A stretch of 64,000 bases of DNA, from contig JAPPHA010000009.1 in the NCBI GenBank assembly GCA_028874915.1, forward strand, positions 1-64,000. Direction: 5' to 3'. Source of the stretch: Paracoccaceae bacterium (GTDB lineage Bacteria > Pseudomonadota > Alphaproteobacteria > Rhodobacterales > Rhodobacteraceae). Below the pieces are notes generated by a model that was given only the letters and a program-made list of their open reading frames with translations, had not been told where the DNA came from and made no database searches. This document shows positions 26,121 through 35,869 of this stretch, one piece after another (position 1 is the first letter of the stretch; each line of letters starts with the position of its first letter). Position numbers and translations under genes: made by a program.

Positions 26121-29063
26121 TCACGCGATCTGCCTCTTTACCAGTTCCCTGAAGACCCCGTCGACTTCCATGAGTTCATCGAAGGATCCACTTTGCACAA
26201 CTTTTCCAGCCTGTAACACGTAGATTCGGTCTGCCCTTTCCAGAGTGGAAAGCCGGTGGGCGATTACGATCCGTGTGGACGTCAGGTCAGTCAGGTTCCG
26301 CATGACCTTGGCCTGGCTTTCATTGTCGAGCCAGTTGGTGGCCTCGTCAAGCAGCAAGACTCGCGGGTTGCCGATCACTGAACGTGCGATTGAGATCCGT
26401 TGACTTTCACCTCCCGACAGAACGGCACCGCTGGTGCCAACCATAGTCATCATGCCCATGGGCATACCTTTGATTTCATCCGCAACTGCGGCGACTTGGG
26501 CGGCTTTCCAGACTTCCGCATTTGCAACATCGTCGTGGTGACTGACCAAGTTGTCCCAAAGATCGTGAGGATGGAGTCCAACGGACTGTGGAACCGCACC
26601 AATGTTCCGGCGAACCTGTTTCAGGTTCAGGTGCCTCAGGTCGCGTCCATCGTAATACACCGAGCCGGCTGTCGGCCGATCGATTCCAAGCGCAAGCCGG
26701 AACAGGGTGCTCTTTCCGGCACCGGAATGACCGGCAATCGCAATGAATTCACCTGGGCGGGCACGAATCGTGACGTCGTCAAGGATGAGCGGACCGTCAG
26801 GTTCATAGCGGAAGGAAATGCGATCGAACAGAATGTTGCCACCCAGGTATTCGACTGGCGTTCCTTCGACGTCGGATTCAGAAACAGACGCAAGAAAAGG
26901 GCGCATCTGATCAAATGCCGGCAATATGGCGGCGATGGTACCGAAGGATTCGCCGAGCCTGGCGATGGCAGACTGGTAAATGACAAATACAGTGTAAATG
27001 ACGAGAAAGTCGCCAACCGAAACACTTCGGCCGTTCGTTGTTGCCACCGCGTAGAGCAAGACCCCACCGCCGATAAGGGGAAGCGCGGCACCGAACGCCC
27101 GCGAATGTTCCTGAAGCGCACCCAGTTCGAGTTCCGCGCATTTCTGATTGCGGAATTCCTGCGCCCAGATGGCAAAGGCCGACCCTTCCGCGTTCTCCAC
27201 CCGCAGCTTTGCGATGCCTCCCACGATCTGGAACAATCGACTGGTCACGCGGCGGGTCGCGCCGATCATCCGCCCGTATGGCGAGACCTGACGCAATCCG
27301 AGGCCAATGGTGACCAGAAGCGACGCCAGGCTGATGACGGCAGCAATGACCCCGAGTGTGGCGTCGTAGAAGACGATGACGCCAAAGATCGGAAGCAGAA
27401 AAAAAACTGAAAGCAGACTATCAGCGACGGCAACCTGCAAGCCGTCGCGAAGATTCTGGAAAGTCATTCCCGACATGGCGAGGTCGCCGGCGGGATGGCG
27501 GCGCAAAATGCTCTGTGGCAACCGCATGAGGCGATCCCAAACGGCAGCTTCGACCCGTGATGCCGAGCGTCCCTCGAGCCGCATCATCGCCTTGCTTTGA
27601 CCCATATGCAGCAGCGTTCCGAGCAGGCCAAAACCGACAACGGTTGCAGCCATGACATAGAGTGTTCCGGCATTTGCGCCTGCCGTGACTTGGTTCGCGA
27701 CAAATCCAAGTGCGAGTGCCGGCAGCAGATTGAGCAAACCGCCCGAAAGCCCGGCTATTACCAGGCGAACCAGATCCGTGGTCGACCCGTGCCAGGCCAT
27801 TGCCAACAGGTCCGCCGTGCTCACGTTCCCCGACGGCAGGGGCCGATAGAACATCCACGCACCCTCTTTTAGCGTGCGGGCGCGATCCTCCGTTACCGGG
27901 ATGCTGCGCTTGCTGATCGGATCGACTTCCCGGTAACGCCCGAGCAATCCAGGCAACAGCGCGACAGGCTGGCCGTCATCAGCACGGAACGCCAGAAGCG
28001 CGTTGCTGTCGCCACGCCACCAGTTGTCCTCGACTCTCAGTCGAACGCGTCGCGCGCGCACCCCTGACGCATCGAGAACGTCGACGAGTCGGAGCGGAGA
28101 CTCAGATAACCCGGATCGCGCGGGAATCGTGAAATCAATTCCCTCATGTCCGCCAACAGTCTCAAGAGCGTCAGCCAGTGTCGTGTCCTCGATCCTGGCA
28201 TCCCGGGAAATCGGCTGATCGTACATGTTGAAAAGCCGCTGCCGCGCCGTTCTTTCGGCCATACGGCGGCTTTTTGTCCGCGCACGTTCGAGATTCGTGT
28301 CGTCCACCACGGCAAGGCGGCGGTTCAGACGTTCCAGGGTGAAGGCAACCGCGTGAAATGAGGCCAGCGCCGACAGAAGTATGCCTCGTCTTGCCAGTGC
28401 CTCCGTGGATTGGCCGGAGACAGTCGTCTCATCGAACACCTTTAGCCAACTCGTCCGCGTCAGTGGAATCATGGCCTCGTGCATGCCAGCGGCCTCGGCG
28501 GCATCCGATTGGTCAACAATGTCCATGTACAGGCTTTCGCCTCGGGGCGACTCGGATATCCAGACCACGCCACGCCGAACGGACAATGTGGAAGGGCCCA
28601 CGGTTTGTGTCAGTCCGGGTTCCGCCAACGCCGTCGGACGCGGAATACGGCTTGCAAATCGGGACAGCGTGTCGGTTATGGCTGTCAGCCAAGTGTCGAT
28701 CTGTTCCGCGAGTTCAACTGGATGAATCTCCGACAGCGAGGAAGCCGGCAGACGTTTCAGAAGCGTTCCCGGCATTCCTTTGGCTATCAGTCCAAGTGTC
28801 GTACTTTCGTCACTGTCATGTGCGTCCGGCACGACTCCTGGCAGCAACCAGCCGGACTCGCGGCGCATCAGGAACTGAGGCGTTACCAACTGGACTTCGT
28901 CCCGGGATTCGACCAGGAACAGATTGACGGCGCCCTGATCGATGAACCAGACACTTTCCGGATCGTCGAGTTTGACCGGCAGGTTGCCGGCGCAGGGCAC
29001 GGAAGTGCCGGAGTTCGCGGCAAGGTCGGCTAAGGTCGTGTATTTCCGTTTGCCGTCTTGCAT
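26121..29063 (-). CDS. NHLM-type bacteriocin ABC transporter, ATPase/permease without peptidase
   Basis: 980 residues, the length usual for the peptidase-free NHLM exporter subunit. The N-terminal ~400 residues are the soluble extension of this subfamily (VWFIDQGAVNLFLVE, resembling a cyclic-nucleotide-binding fold start). Residues about 415-690 are the membrane domain (AGLSGGLLNLLPALALGF and following helices). The ATPase has Walker A GHSGAGKST at 778, signature LSGGESQR near 105 residues later, Walker B VLLLDEAT and IAHRLS. Its ATG overlaps the stop of the peptidase-containing partner by one base (TGATG). Together they form the export complex for NHLP-leader peptides. Confidence 0.93.
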   Translation of the reverse strand: MQDGKRKYTTLADLAANSGTSVPCAGNLPVKLDDPESVWFIDQGAVNLFLVESRDEVQLVTPQFLMRRESGWLLPGVVPDAHDSDESTTLGLIAKGMPGTLLKRLPASSLSEIHPVELAEQIDTWLTAITDTLSRFASRIPRPTALAEPGLTQTVGPSTLSVRRGVVWISESPRGESLYMDIVDQSDAAEAAGMHEAMIPLTRTSWLKVFDETTVSGQSTEALARRGILLSALASFHAVAFTLERLNRRLAVVDDTNLERARTKSRRMAERTARQRLFNMYDQPISRDARIEDTTLADALETVGGHEGIDFTIPARSGLSESPLRLVDVLDASGVRARRVRLRVEDNWWRGDSNALLAFRADDGQPVALLPGLLGRYREVDPISKRSIPVTEDRARTLKEGAWMFYRPLPSGNVSTADLLAMAWHGSTTDLVRLVIAGLSGGLLNLLPALALGFVANQVTAGANAGTLYVMAATVVGFGLLGTLLHMGQSKAMMRLEGRSASRVEAAVWDRLMRLPQSILRRHPAGDLAMSGMTFQNLRDGLQVAVADSLLSVFFLLPIFGVIVFYDATLGVIAAVISLASLLVTIGLGLRQVSPYGRMIGATRRVTSRLFQIVGGIAKLRVENAEGSAFAIWAQEFRNQKCAELELGALQEHSRAFGAALPLIGGGVLLYAVATTNGRSVSVGDFLVIYTVFVIYQSAIARLGESFGTIAAILPAFDQMRPFLASVSESDVEGTPVEYLGGNILFDRISFRYEPDGPLILDDVTIRARPGEFIAIAGHSGAGKSTLFRLALGIDRPTAGSVYYDGRDLRHLNLKQVRRNIGAVPQSVGLHPHDLWDNLVSHHDDVANAEVWKAAQVAAVADEIKGMPMGMMTMVGTSGAVLSGGESQRISIARSVIGNPRVLLLDEATNWLDNESQAKVMRNLTDLTSTRIVIAHRLSTLERADRIYVLQAGKVVQSGSFDELMEVDGVFRELVKRQIA

Positions 29064-31237
29064 CAGCCAGACTTGACCAGCTTGAAATACGTTCCATCCA
29101 GGTCGGCAATCAATTCGTCGTGCGTCCCGCGTTGGACTTCGACACCCTTGTTGAGCACGACAATTTCGTCGCTATCCCTCACGGTGCTCAGCCGGTGGGC
29201 CACAATCAGGCAAGTGATTCCGCGACGCCGCAAGGCCTCGTCGACATATTCTTCGGTCTCGGCATCAAGGGCACTGGTTGCCTCGTCCAGGATGAGCACC
29301 GTCGGATTGCCAACCAGCGCCCGGGATATTTCCAGCCGCTGGCGCTGACCGCCGCTGAAATTCACCCCGCCCTCTTCAACAAATGTCGAATATCCGTCAG
29401 GTCTCAGCAGGATCTCGTCATGGATCCCGGCGTCGCGCGTCGCGGCAAAGATGACCTCATCCGGAACAGCCGGGTTCCACAAAGTGATGTTGTCGCGCAG
29501 AGACGCAGAAAAAAGCACAACCTCCTGGTCGACCATGGAAATTGACTGCCGCAGCACATCTTCTGGAATCTCGTCCCGCCGATGACCGTCAAACAGGACT
29601 TCTCCCGACCATGGCTGATAGACACCCGAAACCAGACGCGCCAGCGTCGACTTTCCGGAACCGCTTGGACCAACGATGGCGACTCGTTGCCCGGGTTTTA
29701 CCATGAGGTTGAAATCCTTGATCAGAGGAGGGCGGCTCTTGTTAAACCCGAATGTAACGTTTCGCAGTTCGAGTTGCCCCGCCAGTTGGAGGCGGCCTTT
29801 GAATGTGGGGATCGACTCCGAATCCGCGATTCTGCGAGTAAAAACCGGATCTTCTGCGGTCTCGGAAATATCCTCGAGTCTTTGCAAATCGGTTTCGAGT
29901 GTCTGTCGTTGGTCGGCAAATTCCAGGAAGCGTCCGACAGGAGCCAGAAACATTTCTGCCAGGATATAGAAGCCGACCAGCGCGCCGAGGGTCAGGTCTC
30001 CGGCCATGACCAGACTTCCCCCGAATCCCAGGACCGCCGCACAGCGAAAGGTAGCGACAACGGTTGGCAGCGCGGCATTGACGGAAACCAATTCGGAATA
30101 AAACTGGCGCGCCTCCAGTTCGCGCGCCTGCTGGCCACTCCAGCGTGAAAAAAACCGGTCATCCGACCCTGTCATGCGGAGATTGTCCGCATGACTCAAC
30201 ATCTGCAAACCAAAACCAATCAGCAGTCCCTGCTCTCGACGCATGGCGTGGCTTCTGACAGCCCGACCCAAATTGAGACTGTGGGCTGCCAAACCGTGAA
30301 GAACGGCCAACAACAGCACGATCAGCGTGAGCCGGACATCATAAGCAAACATGGCGACGAGCAACACCACGCATGTCGCCATATCGACAACAAGCACAAG
30401 AAACTTTTCCGACAGGTTTTTCGAGATCCTATCGATCGAGGAGACGCGATCCGTTAGATCGCCAACCAGTCTGTGTTCAAAAAACTCGATCGGCAACCTC
30501 AGCAACCGCAATACGCCCCGGCTGTAACCGATCACCGAAATCCGGACTGCGAGCCGTTTGAGGAATCGATGCTTGAGCAACGACAGAGTGTAAACCAGGA
30601 CACCGCCGCCAAGCAGGGCAGCAACCACGCCGCCCCAGGGCCCGCGATTTGCCAGAACGTCGTCCACGAAAACACCAAGGGCGACCGGAACAATGAGCAT
30701 CAGTATGGTCGTCAGGAACGCGCAAGCCGTGACTCCGGCAAGCACGGTCCATGAACCGGCAAGCAAGGCTCCCAATTGCCGGAACAGGCCCGGCGGCTGA
30801 CCACCAGGCCTGAAGTCGGCACCTCGCTTGAATCGCAACGCGATCCCGCTGTAACTCTTTTCGAATTCTTCCGCCGAAAGCCGGCGTCGCCCCGTCGACG
30901 GGTCGTTGAGATAGAAACAGCCGCCTTCGTATCCTTCAAGTACGACGAAATGGCTGAATTGCCAGAATATGATCAGCGGCAATTCAAGCATCTTCAACTG
31001 TTCCACGCGGAGACTGAGTCCGCGGCATTCGACACCAAAGTGCCTGGCAGCGCGCACGATGCTCGCAGCACTGCTCCCGTCACGGCTTACTTCGCACTTT
31101 TCACGCAATTCACTCAGCGGCACCCGGCGCCCGAAGTAGGCCAGTACACTCCCAAGGCACGCAGCACCACATTCCGACGCGTGCATTTGCAACACAATCG
31201 GTGTGGTTACCCTTTGTCTCAAATCGTCCGACGCCAC
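29063..31237 (-). CDS. NHLM-type ABC transporter with C39 leader peptidase
   Basis: 724 residues. Residues 1-135 are a C39 cysteine peptidase: Q17 and C23 in QMHASECGAACL, H96 in FSHFVVLEGY and D112 in LNDPSTGRR, the full catalytic set. A six-helix exporter domain follows (SWTVLAGVTACAFLTTILML on). The ATPase has Walker A GPSGSGKST at about 523, signature FSGGQRQR, Walker B VLILDEAT. This type of transporter cleaves the leader, commonly after Gly-Gly or Gly-Ala/Ala-Gly, during export; the precursor at 21529 has Ser-Ala-Gly before its core. Translationally coupled to the downstream NHLM subunit. Confidence 0.94.
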   Translation of the reverse strand: MASDDLRQRVTTPIVLQMHASECGAACLGSVLAYFGRRVPLSELREKCEVSRDGSSAASIVRAARHFGVECRGLSLRVEQLKMLELPLIIFWQFSHFVVLEGYEGGCFYLNDPSTGRRRLSAEEFEKSYSGIALRFKRGADFRPGGQPPGLFRQLGALLAGSWTVLAGVTACAFLTTILMLIVPVALGVFVDDVLANRGPWGGVVAALLGGGVLVYTLSLLKHRFLKRLAVRISVIGYSRGVLRLLRLPIEFFEHRLVGDLTDRVSSIDRISKNLSEKFLVLVVDMATCVVLLVAMFAYDVRLTLIVLLLAVLHGLAAHSLNLGRAVRSHAMRREQGLLIGFGLQMLSHADNLRMTGSDDRFFSRWSGQQARELEARQFYSELVSVNAALPTVVATFRCAAVLGFGGSLVMAGDLTLGALVGFYILAEMFLAPVGRFLEFADQRQTLETDLQRLEDISETAEDPVFTRRIADSESIPTFKGRLQLAGQLELRNVTFGFNKSRPPLIKDFNLMVKPGQRVAIVGPSGSGKSTLARLVSGVYQPWSGEVLFDGHRRDEIPEDVLRQSISMVDQEVVLFSASLRDNITLWNPAVPDEVIFAATRDAGIHDEILLRPDGYSTFVEEGGVNFSGGQRQRLEISRALVGNPTVLILDEATSALDAETEEYVDEALRRRGITCLIVAHRLSTVRDSDEIVVLNKGVEVQRGTHDELIADLDGTYFKLVKSG

Positions 31238-31274
31238 CTGGTTTCCAGTCCCATTGGATGCTTGTGGCAGAAAC

Positions 31275-31853
31275 TTATGGTTGCCTTACTCGAAAAAGAT
31301 CCACGGGTGACTGCCCGCCAACAAGGATGATGATCCGGCATTCCCGACTCGTAACGGAAGTCAAATCAATGCCTTCCTTGAGCACGATGTCGACGCGGCG
31401 CACTGTAACCGGAAGGATGAAACCCAAGGCCGCCGGTGTTAGCACATCAGCCGACGGCACAGCAGAAACTGCCGTGATCTCACCTTCAAATGCTTTGACT
31501 CGTCCATTTTCCGTAAACAGTTCGACCGTTGCTGGCATTCCGGCACGGACCGATGAAGCGGCTTCGTTTTCGACCCACACAAGCACTTGCACCGACCGGT
31601 CGCCCTCAATCACGGCTCCGGCAGGTTCGACCAGTATTCCGTCAATCACGAGGCTACGGGATACGTTGCCAAGGACCAACCACACCGCGAGGATGACCAT
31701 CAACACAGCAATGACCGACACAAGCAACCGCTCCCGCGGTGTCGAAATCATCAGCAGCCGGTCGAGTTGCTCCCGTTCTTCCTTGGCTTCGGAAACTGTG
31801 TTGTGAAAAGAATCAAACAGGTTGTTGAACACGATCGTGAGGATCCTCCTCAA
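31275..31853 (-). CDS. Short NHLM secretion protein (HlyD-like, coiled coil absent)
   Basis: 192 residues against about 270-300 in most NHLM secretion proteins. Visible parts are an N-terminal cytoplasmic stretch (EEREQLDRLLMISTPRERL), one membrane helix (LLVSVIAVLMVILAVWLVL), and a periplasmic beta barrel-like region (VQVLVWVENEAASSVRAGMP, TVELFTENGRVKAFEGEI). The lipoyl/coiled-coil hairpin that normally reaches the outer-membrane channel is missing, with the beta-barrel following the helix directly. 37 bases upstream of the C39 exporter gene and on the same strand, so it belongs to the export unit. Either a natural short variant or a deletion form. Confidence 0.8.
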   Translation of the reverse strand: MRRILTIVFNNLFDSFHNTVSEAKEEREQLDRLLMISTPRERLLVSVIAVLMVILAVWLVLGNVSRSLVIDGILVEPAGAVIEGDRSVQVLVWVENEAASSVRAGMPATVELFTENGRVKAFEGEITAVSAVPSADVLTPAALGFILPVTVRRVDIVLKEGIDLTSVTSRECRIIILVGGQSPVDLFRVRQP

Positions 31854-32737
31854 CGGAATCAGACAAGGCCAAAGTAAGCTTCATGAGGCTTGCATTTATT
31901 CTGCGGGGTTGTATGCGGCGCGGTCGGGAAAAGGTCAAGTCTTCGGCGTCGACGTCAACGACGATTCTGCTCATCAGGCTCCCGGCGCGTGACCAATCGA
32001 GTACGTCTCAACACCAGAATTGCCTGCCTTCTTCATAGCAGTTTCTTACTTCGACAGTTCTTTCGTTGTTTCCGGAATTGGACAGACCGTTAGTTGCGTG
32101 AGGAGGCAGGTCTCGGGCGGGCCCGGCCGAGGTCCGGCGGTGAGATGCCGGTCCGGCAGGCCTGGCCCGCGCACATGACAGCGGACCCGTTGGCCGCATC
32201 CTTCCCGAGGTCGCCAACACAGATCCAGGGAATTGACCTGACCGGAGATCCAGAGCATGTCGGCCTCTTCCCCGACTCCGGCATCCATCTCCACTGCCCC
32301 CGTCTCCATAGTCACGCGGCACATCGCCTCGACACAGCGGACCGCCGCTTCACGCGTCGACAATACCGAGACAGTGCCGGGAAAGGCCTCGAATTCGTGG
32401 ATAATCTGGCCCTGCCGGGACCCGGCGCAACACCATTTCGCAACCGACTGCGACATGATCGGTCGCAAATCAAGCGCGCGCGACCGGTGATTTGGCGGTG
32501 CCAGCCTCAACTGAGACCGGACCGGGCCGATCCGAATTCGGATGCGTCCGCTCTTTCGACCGCCATTACCTGTCCCCAATTCCCGGAGATGCAATTCCGG
32601 TTCAGCCACCCCGTTTTCCACCGGCGCAAGGCCGACACGCCGTGCGTGAAGCGCGCCCCATCCAGGACGAGGGCAATCAACGCCGAAGAGACTGTACATC
32701 GACCCCGGTCGAACAGTTCCAGGGCCGTCGCCAGCAA
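31854..32737. other. Unassigned 0.88 kb between export genes and halogenase
   Basis: Long overlapping open frames on both strands (32046-32792 -, 32094-32741 +) come from the high G+C. The minus strand around 32400-32730 (SALIALVLDGARFTHGVSAL and AMCRVTMETGAVEMDAG in different frames) looks like a frameshifted old gene, but I cannot name it. Confidence 0.35.
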
Positions 32738-34012
32738 CTAGCAGCCGAGGCCCTGAGACATCTGGGCGTAGCTGGTGAGCGGAACTGCGCACATCCGACT
32801 CCAGTCCGCTTTACCGACAACCGGTTGGTTCAACAATTCGATCATATCTTCAAATCTCTTGAGTGCGTCGCAACCGACCGCCTCCGGATCCGTAGCCATC
32901 CGGTACTTTGGCCAAGCGTCGTCCCGAGCGTAACGCCAGAATTCGGTGTCATAATTGGAGCCCCGGCAATAGTGCCAACCGACGAACAGCCCGTAGCATA
33001 GCATGTTCCTGACGAGAAACCGATTGACGATCGGCGCATCGCGGTCACTGTTTTCTACCGAACGGTTACTGCGAATGTGGAGAACCATACCAATTTGAAA
33101 CTGGGCGGACACGATTGCCGTGGCTTCGAGAGGTTCCATGAAAGCCCCTGCGTTGCCGACACGGGCCACGGCCCCGTCATACATCTGACGATGAACAAAA
33201 TTTGGAAACGAAATGACCGCGCGTTGCTCAAAACTGGATACGCCTTCGGCTTCAAGGAACGCATCAAAGTCCGATTCAACCTCGGAAAGATCGGATATGT
33301 CGCGGTTGAAGACATATCCGTAGGACGTATGCACTGTAAGTGGAATGACAAATATCCAACCATGCGGCCTCGCGACAGCGCGGGTATAGGTATGGTGCAG
33401 TACCGGTCCCTTCCGACCGTTCGTGATGAAAGCCGGACAGCGGCGGATGACGGCCGTATTGGTGGGAATGAACGGAATGACGACATGCTGGTCCTGACAC
33501 AGTTCTTTCGGAAACCCGCGTGCATCGAAGACCAGGTCGTACCGTTCCGGAGGACGGCCCTCGAACTCAACCTGCGCGCCGCCCTCAACTTTGGTGATGT
33601 TGAGTACGTTCGCGTCGACATGGTGTGCACGCGTGCTTTCTTGCAGCAGTTCCGCCAGGTAATCGGCAGACAGGTGATAACCGTATGAAACCTGTTGCGG
33701 CATGAAGTAGTGGGTGAAATTCTGATTTCGCCGGCCCCACCCTTCAAATGCCACGCCGTACTTTCGCGTTCCTTTCAGGCGTCTCTGGATGGTTTCATCG
33801 GGCAGGTCCGTCAATCGTCGCAATTCCTGGACCAGACTCGGCCAGCTGCCTTCGCCCACGCCAATGACCGGGACGCGGGAGTCGTAGATATGGTGAAGTT
33901 CGTGGTCGATGTCGGGGTGAAGCCGCGTTACGCTTGCGGCTGCCAACGACCCCGCCGTTCCTCTTCCGACAACCGCGATTTTCCGAAACGATGCCTTGCC
34001 CGGTTGAATCAT
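32738..34012 (-). CDS. Flavin-dependent halogenase (tryptophan halogenase family)
   Basis: 424 residues from ATG 34012 (MIQPGKASFR); in-frame sequence to 34102 is an unlikely extension. Rossmann FAD motif GRGTAG (16-21); the GVGEGSWPSL box matching GVGEATIP of tryptophan halogenases; a Lys at 84 in GTRKYGVAFEGW aligning with the catalytic PrnA Lys79; WIFVIP (219-224) in place of the canonical WxWxIP; and MEPLEATAI, whose Glu296 aligns with PrnA Glu346 although the next Ser is Ala. It would use FADH2, halide and oxygen, with a separate reductase not seen here. Probable substrate is the C-terminal Trp of the precursor core. Shorter than free-Trp enzymes (about 520), as in peptide- or carrier-acting types. 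Confidence 0.88.
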   Translation of the reverse strand: MIQPGKASFRKIAVVGRGTAGSLAAASVTRLHPDIDHELHHIYDSRVPVIGVGEGSWPSLVQELRRLTDLPDETIQRRLKGTRKYGVAFEGWGRRNQNFTHYFMPQQVSYGYHLSADYLAELLQESTRAHHVDANVLNITKVEGGAQVEFEGRPPERYDLVFDARGFPKELCQDQHVVIPFIPTNTAVIRRCPAFITNGRKGPVLHHTYTRAVARPHGWIFVIPLTVHTSYGYVFNRDISDLSEVESDFDAFLEAEGVSSFEQRAVISFPNFVHRQMYDGAVARVGNAGAFMEPLEATAIVSAQFQIGMVLHIRSNRSVENSDRDAPIVNRFLVRNMLCYGLFVGWHYCRGSNYDTEFWRYARDDAWPKYRMATDPEAVGCDALKRFEDMIELLNQPVVGKADWSRMCAVPLTSYAQMSQGLGC

Positions 34013-34426
34013 CGACCTATTCTTTTGCAGTTTGAACCCGCGCTGTTTTCCTGACGAATGTCGGAGACCTTGAGGAGATTGCCAATAGTCCCGGTTTCGC
34101 ATCTATCCTTGGCAAGCCGGTCTGTGTTCTCAATTCGATGCGATGCCCAACGGCTCGGAAGGATGGAATATGACCTCATGGGCGAATGCGCGTTTATCAT
34201 GTCACGTCTCGGCCGCTGGATTGACTGTCAGGACTTCGATTCTCGATCGGTCCGATATGAATACAATTCCATGACAAGCGGGTTGCCTCCCGGACGACCG
34301 TGCGACAAACGGGTGTTGAAGTCGGATGGCGGAGGGACTCCCAGTCCCCGGGTACAAAAGAATCAAACATCTCGAACCTTCTTGAGCTTGTGAGCACGTC
34401 GGCCGCCATTCCGGTTCCAAACGGCG

Positions 34427-35347
34427 TCAGCGAGAGCGCCGAAGGGCCGTTCGGGTGAATTCCCGGTCATCAAGGTTGTTGCCGAACGAAAAGTCCGACC
34501 ATTGCAGGGTCGTGCTTGCGCCTGTCAAGTGATTCACCATCGTCTGTTCTGCTGCCCGCCAGAACCGATTCAGGAATAGTTGATAATCGACAAGGGAAAG
34601 CGACTTCAGGTGCGAGCCCTTTCTGTCGTAAAGTTCCATTTTCCAGGTTCGGAACTCGGCTGTATCCTGCCAAACAACCTTGCGGCTGTATCCGGAACCT
34701 TCATCCAGGGGAATTTGCTCGGTTACCGTACACGTGAGTTTGCCGCAGGGCTCCTCACGAAGGAATCTGTACGTATATTCCTCAAACTCCGGTGGACTCA
34801 TGTCTTCGTAGGTAAACTCGCTGCCCATGAATGATCCGGACCGTCTCGATGCATTGATGCGCTTCACCCTTTTCAGCGCAGGCAAATACAGCCACTGGTC
34901 GTCTTCGGAATTGACGTGCGCGTGCGTCAAGAGGGCGGTTCCCTGGACGTCTCTTGGCTGATCGAACAGAAACAGACTCTTGTCACCATCATCCGGCACT
35001 TCCAGCACCTTGAATCGCATCTTCCTGACGCTTTCCCGACCCTTTCGGTCGCGCAGCACCATCGACATACGTGCCGTAAAGTCCCCAAACCCGTCGTTGC
35101 GAGCGCTCGCTTCGCGGGCAATTCTGTAGCCCTTGTCTTCCGGCGACTCGTCCTGTGCCACGGCATGTGCGTTTGGCAGGCCGACATAGGTAAACGCGAG
35201 AACCAGGGCACAGACCCGGACTCGACATGCCACACGATATGCCACACCGATGGGACGCCGGAGACCCTTTACCCAGCCTCCGCAAGAATACCGTACTTCG
35301 GACGCGTTGTGATCCATAATCATCCTCAATGGTTCCATGTTGGACAT
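34427..35347 (-). CDS. LolA-like outer-membrane lipoprotein-sorting protein
   Basis: 306 residues (several Met near the start; 35347 used). A basic region and hydrophobic segment (RVCALVLAFTYVGLPNAHAVA) form the signal peptide. The mature part is the LolA-like beta-barrel fold of the type that accompanies MMPL exporters: TARMSMVLRDRKGRESVRKM, KSLFLFDQPRDVQGTALLTH, DDQWLYLPALKRVKRI, RRSGSFMGSEFTYEDM, FRTWKMELYDRKGSHLKSL. It would carry a lipid or hydrophobic product through the periplasm. Its usual partner, the RND gene at 23350, is separated from it by the NHLM exporter and halogenase, which ties all of them into one unit. Confidence 0.88.
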   Translation of the reverse strand: MSNMEPLRMIMDHNASEVRYSCGGWVKGLRRPIGVAYRVACRVRVCALVLAFTYVGLPNAHAVAQDESPEDKGYRIAREASARNDGFGDFTARMSMVLRDRKGRESVRKMRFKVLEVPDDGDKSLFLFDQPRDVQGTALLTHAHVNSEDDQWLYLPALKRVKRINASRRSGSFMGSEFTYEDMSPPEFEEYTYRFLREEPCGKLTCTVTEQIPLDEGSGYSRKVVWQDTAEFRTWKMELYDRKGSHLKSLSLVDYQLFLNRFWRAAEQTMVNHLTGASTTLQWSDFSFGNNLDDREFTRTALRRSR

Positions 35348-35869
35348 TGACTGTCCTTACCTCAATCCCCCGATAAAGTTGAACCCCCGGTTGCGCTCGC
35401 TGAAACAATTCTCGAGACACCGTGCACGGGCGATTGTAGACCATCAGGAATCGCCAACTCAGGGCAGCGCCCTTGGACTCGAACCGCCGAACACGCCGAC
35501 CTTTGACACGGCTCCCAAGCGCAGGTGAATTCGTTACGTCCCATCGGCTATTGCGAGGACTGTCGGGATCTGACCGTACCATGACCTGTAAACGGACCCG
35601 GAATCCAAGAGCGGCACCCTCTGTAAACGGGCTTGTAAGGTAAGGAAGTTCGGGACGACCGCCGGGCGTTCGGTCTCTTCGGAAGTGGCGGCGAGGCGTT
35701 CTTCACCGAAATCCCCTGATATCTTCGGAATCGGCCATTGTGGCAACGGAACGTCACTGCCCCGCCCCGGTCCGGCCGCGATCCGGCTGTGTTGTCGGCT
35801 TCCGGTTGTTGTTCAGTGTCGCGTTGACGCATTCCGCGCACATCCCGCCTGGCCCCGAATGAACGGAAG

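Noticed and set aside
32046..32792. 248-codon minus-strand frame, and 215-codon plus-strand frame over the same DNA
   Set aside because: Both are open because of high G+C; neither has motifs, hydrophobic pattern or ribosome site, and the protein-like parts change frame.
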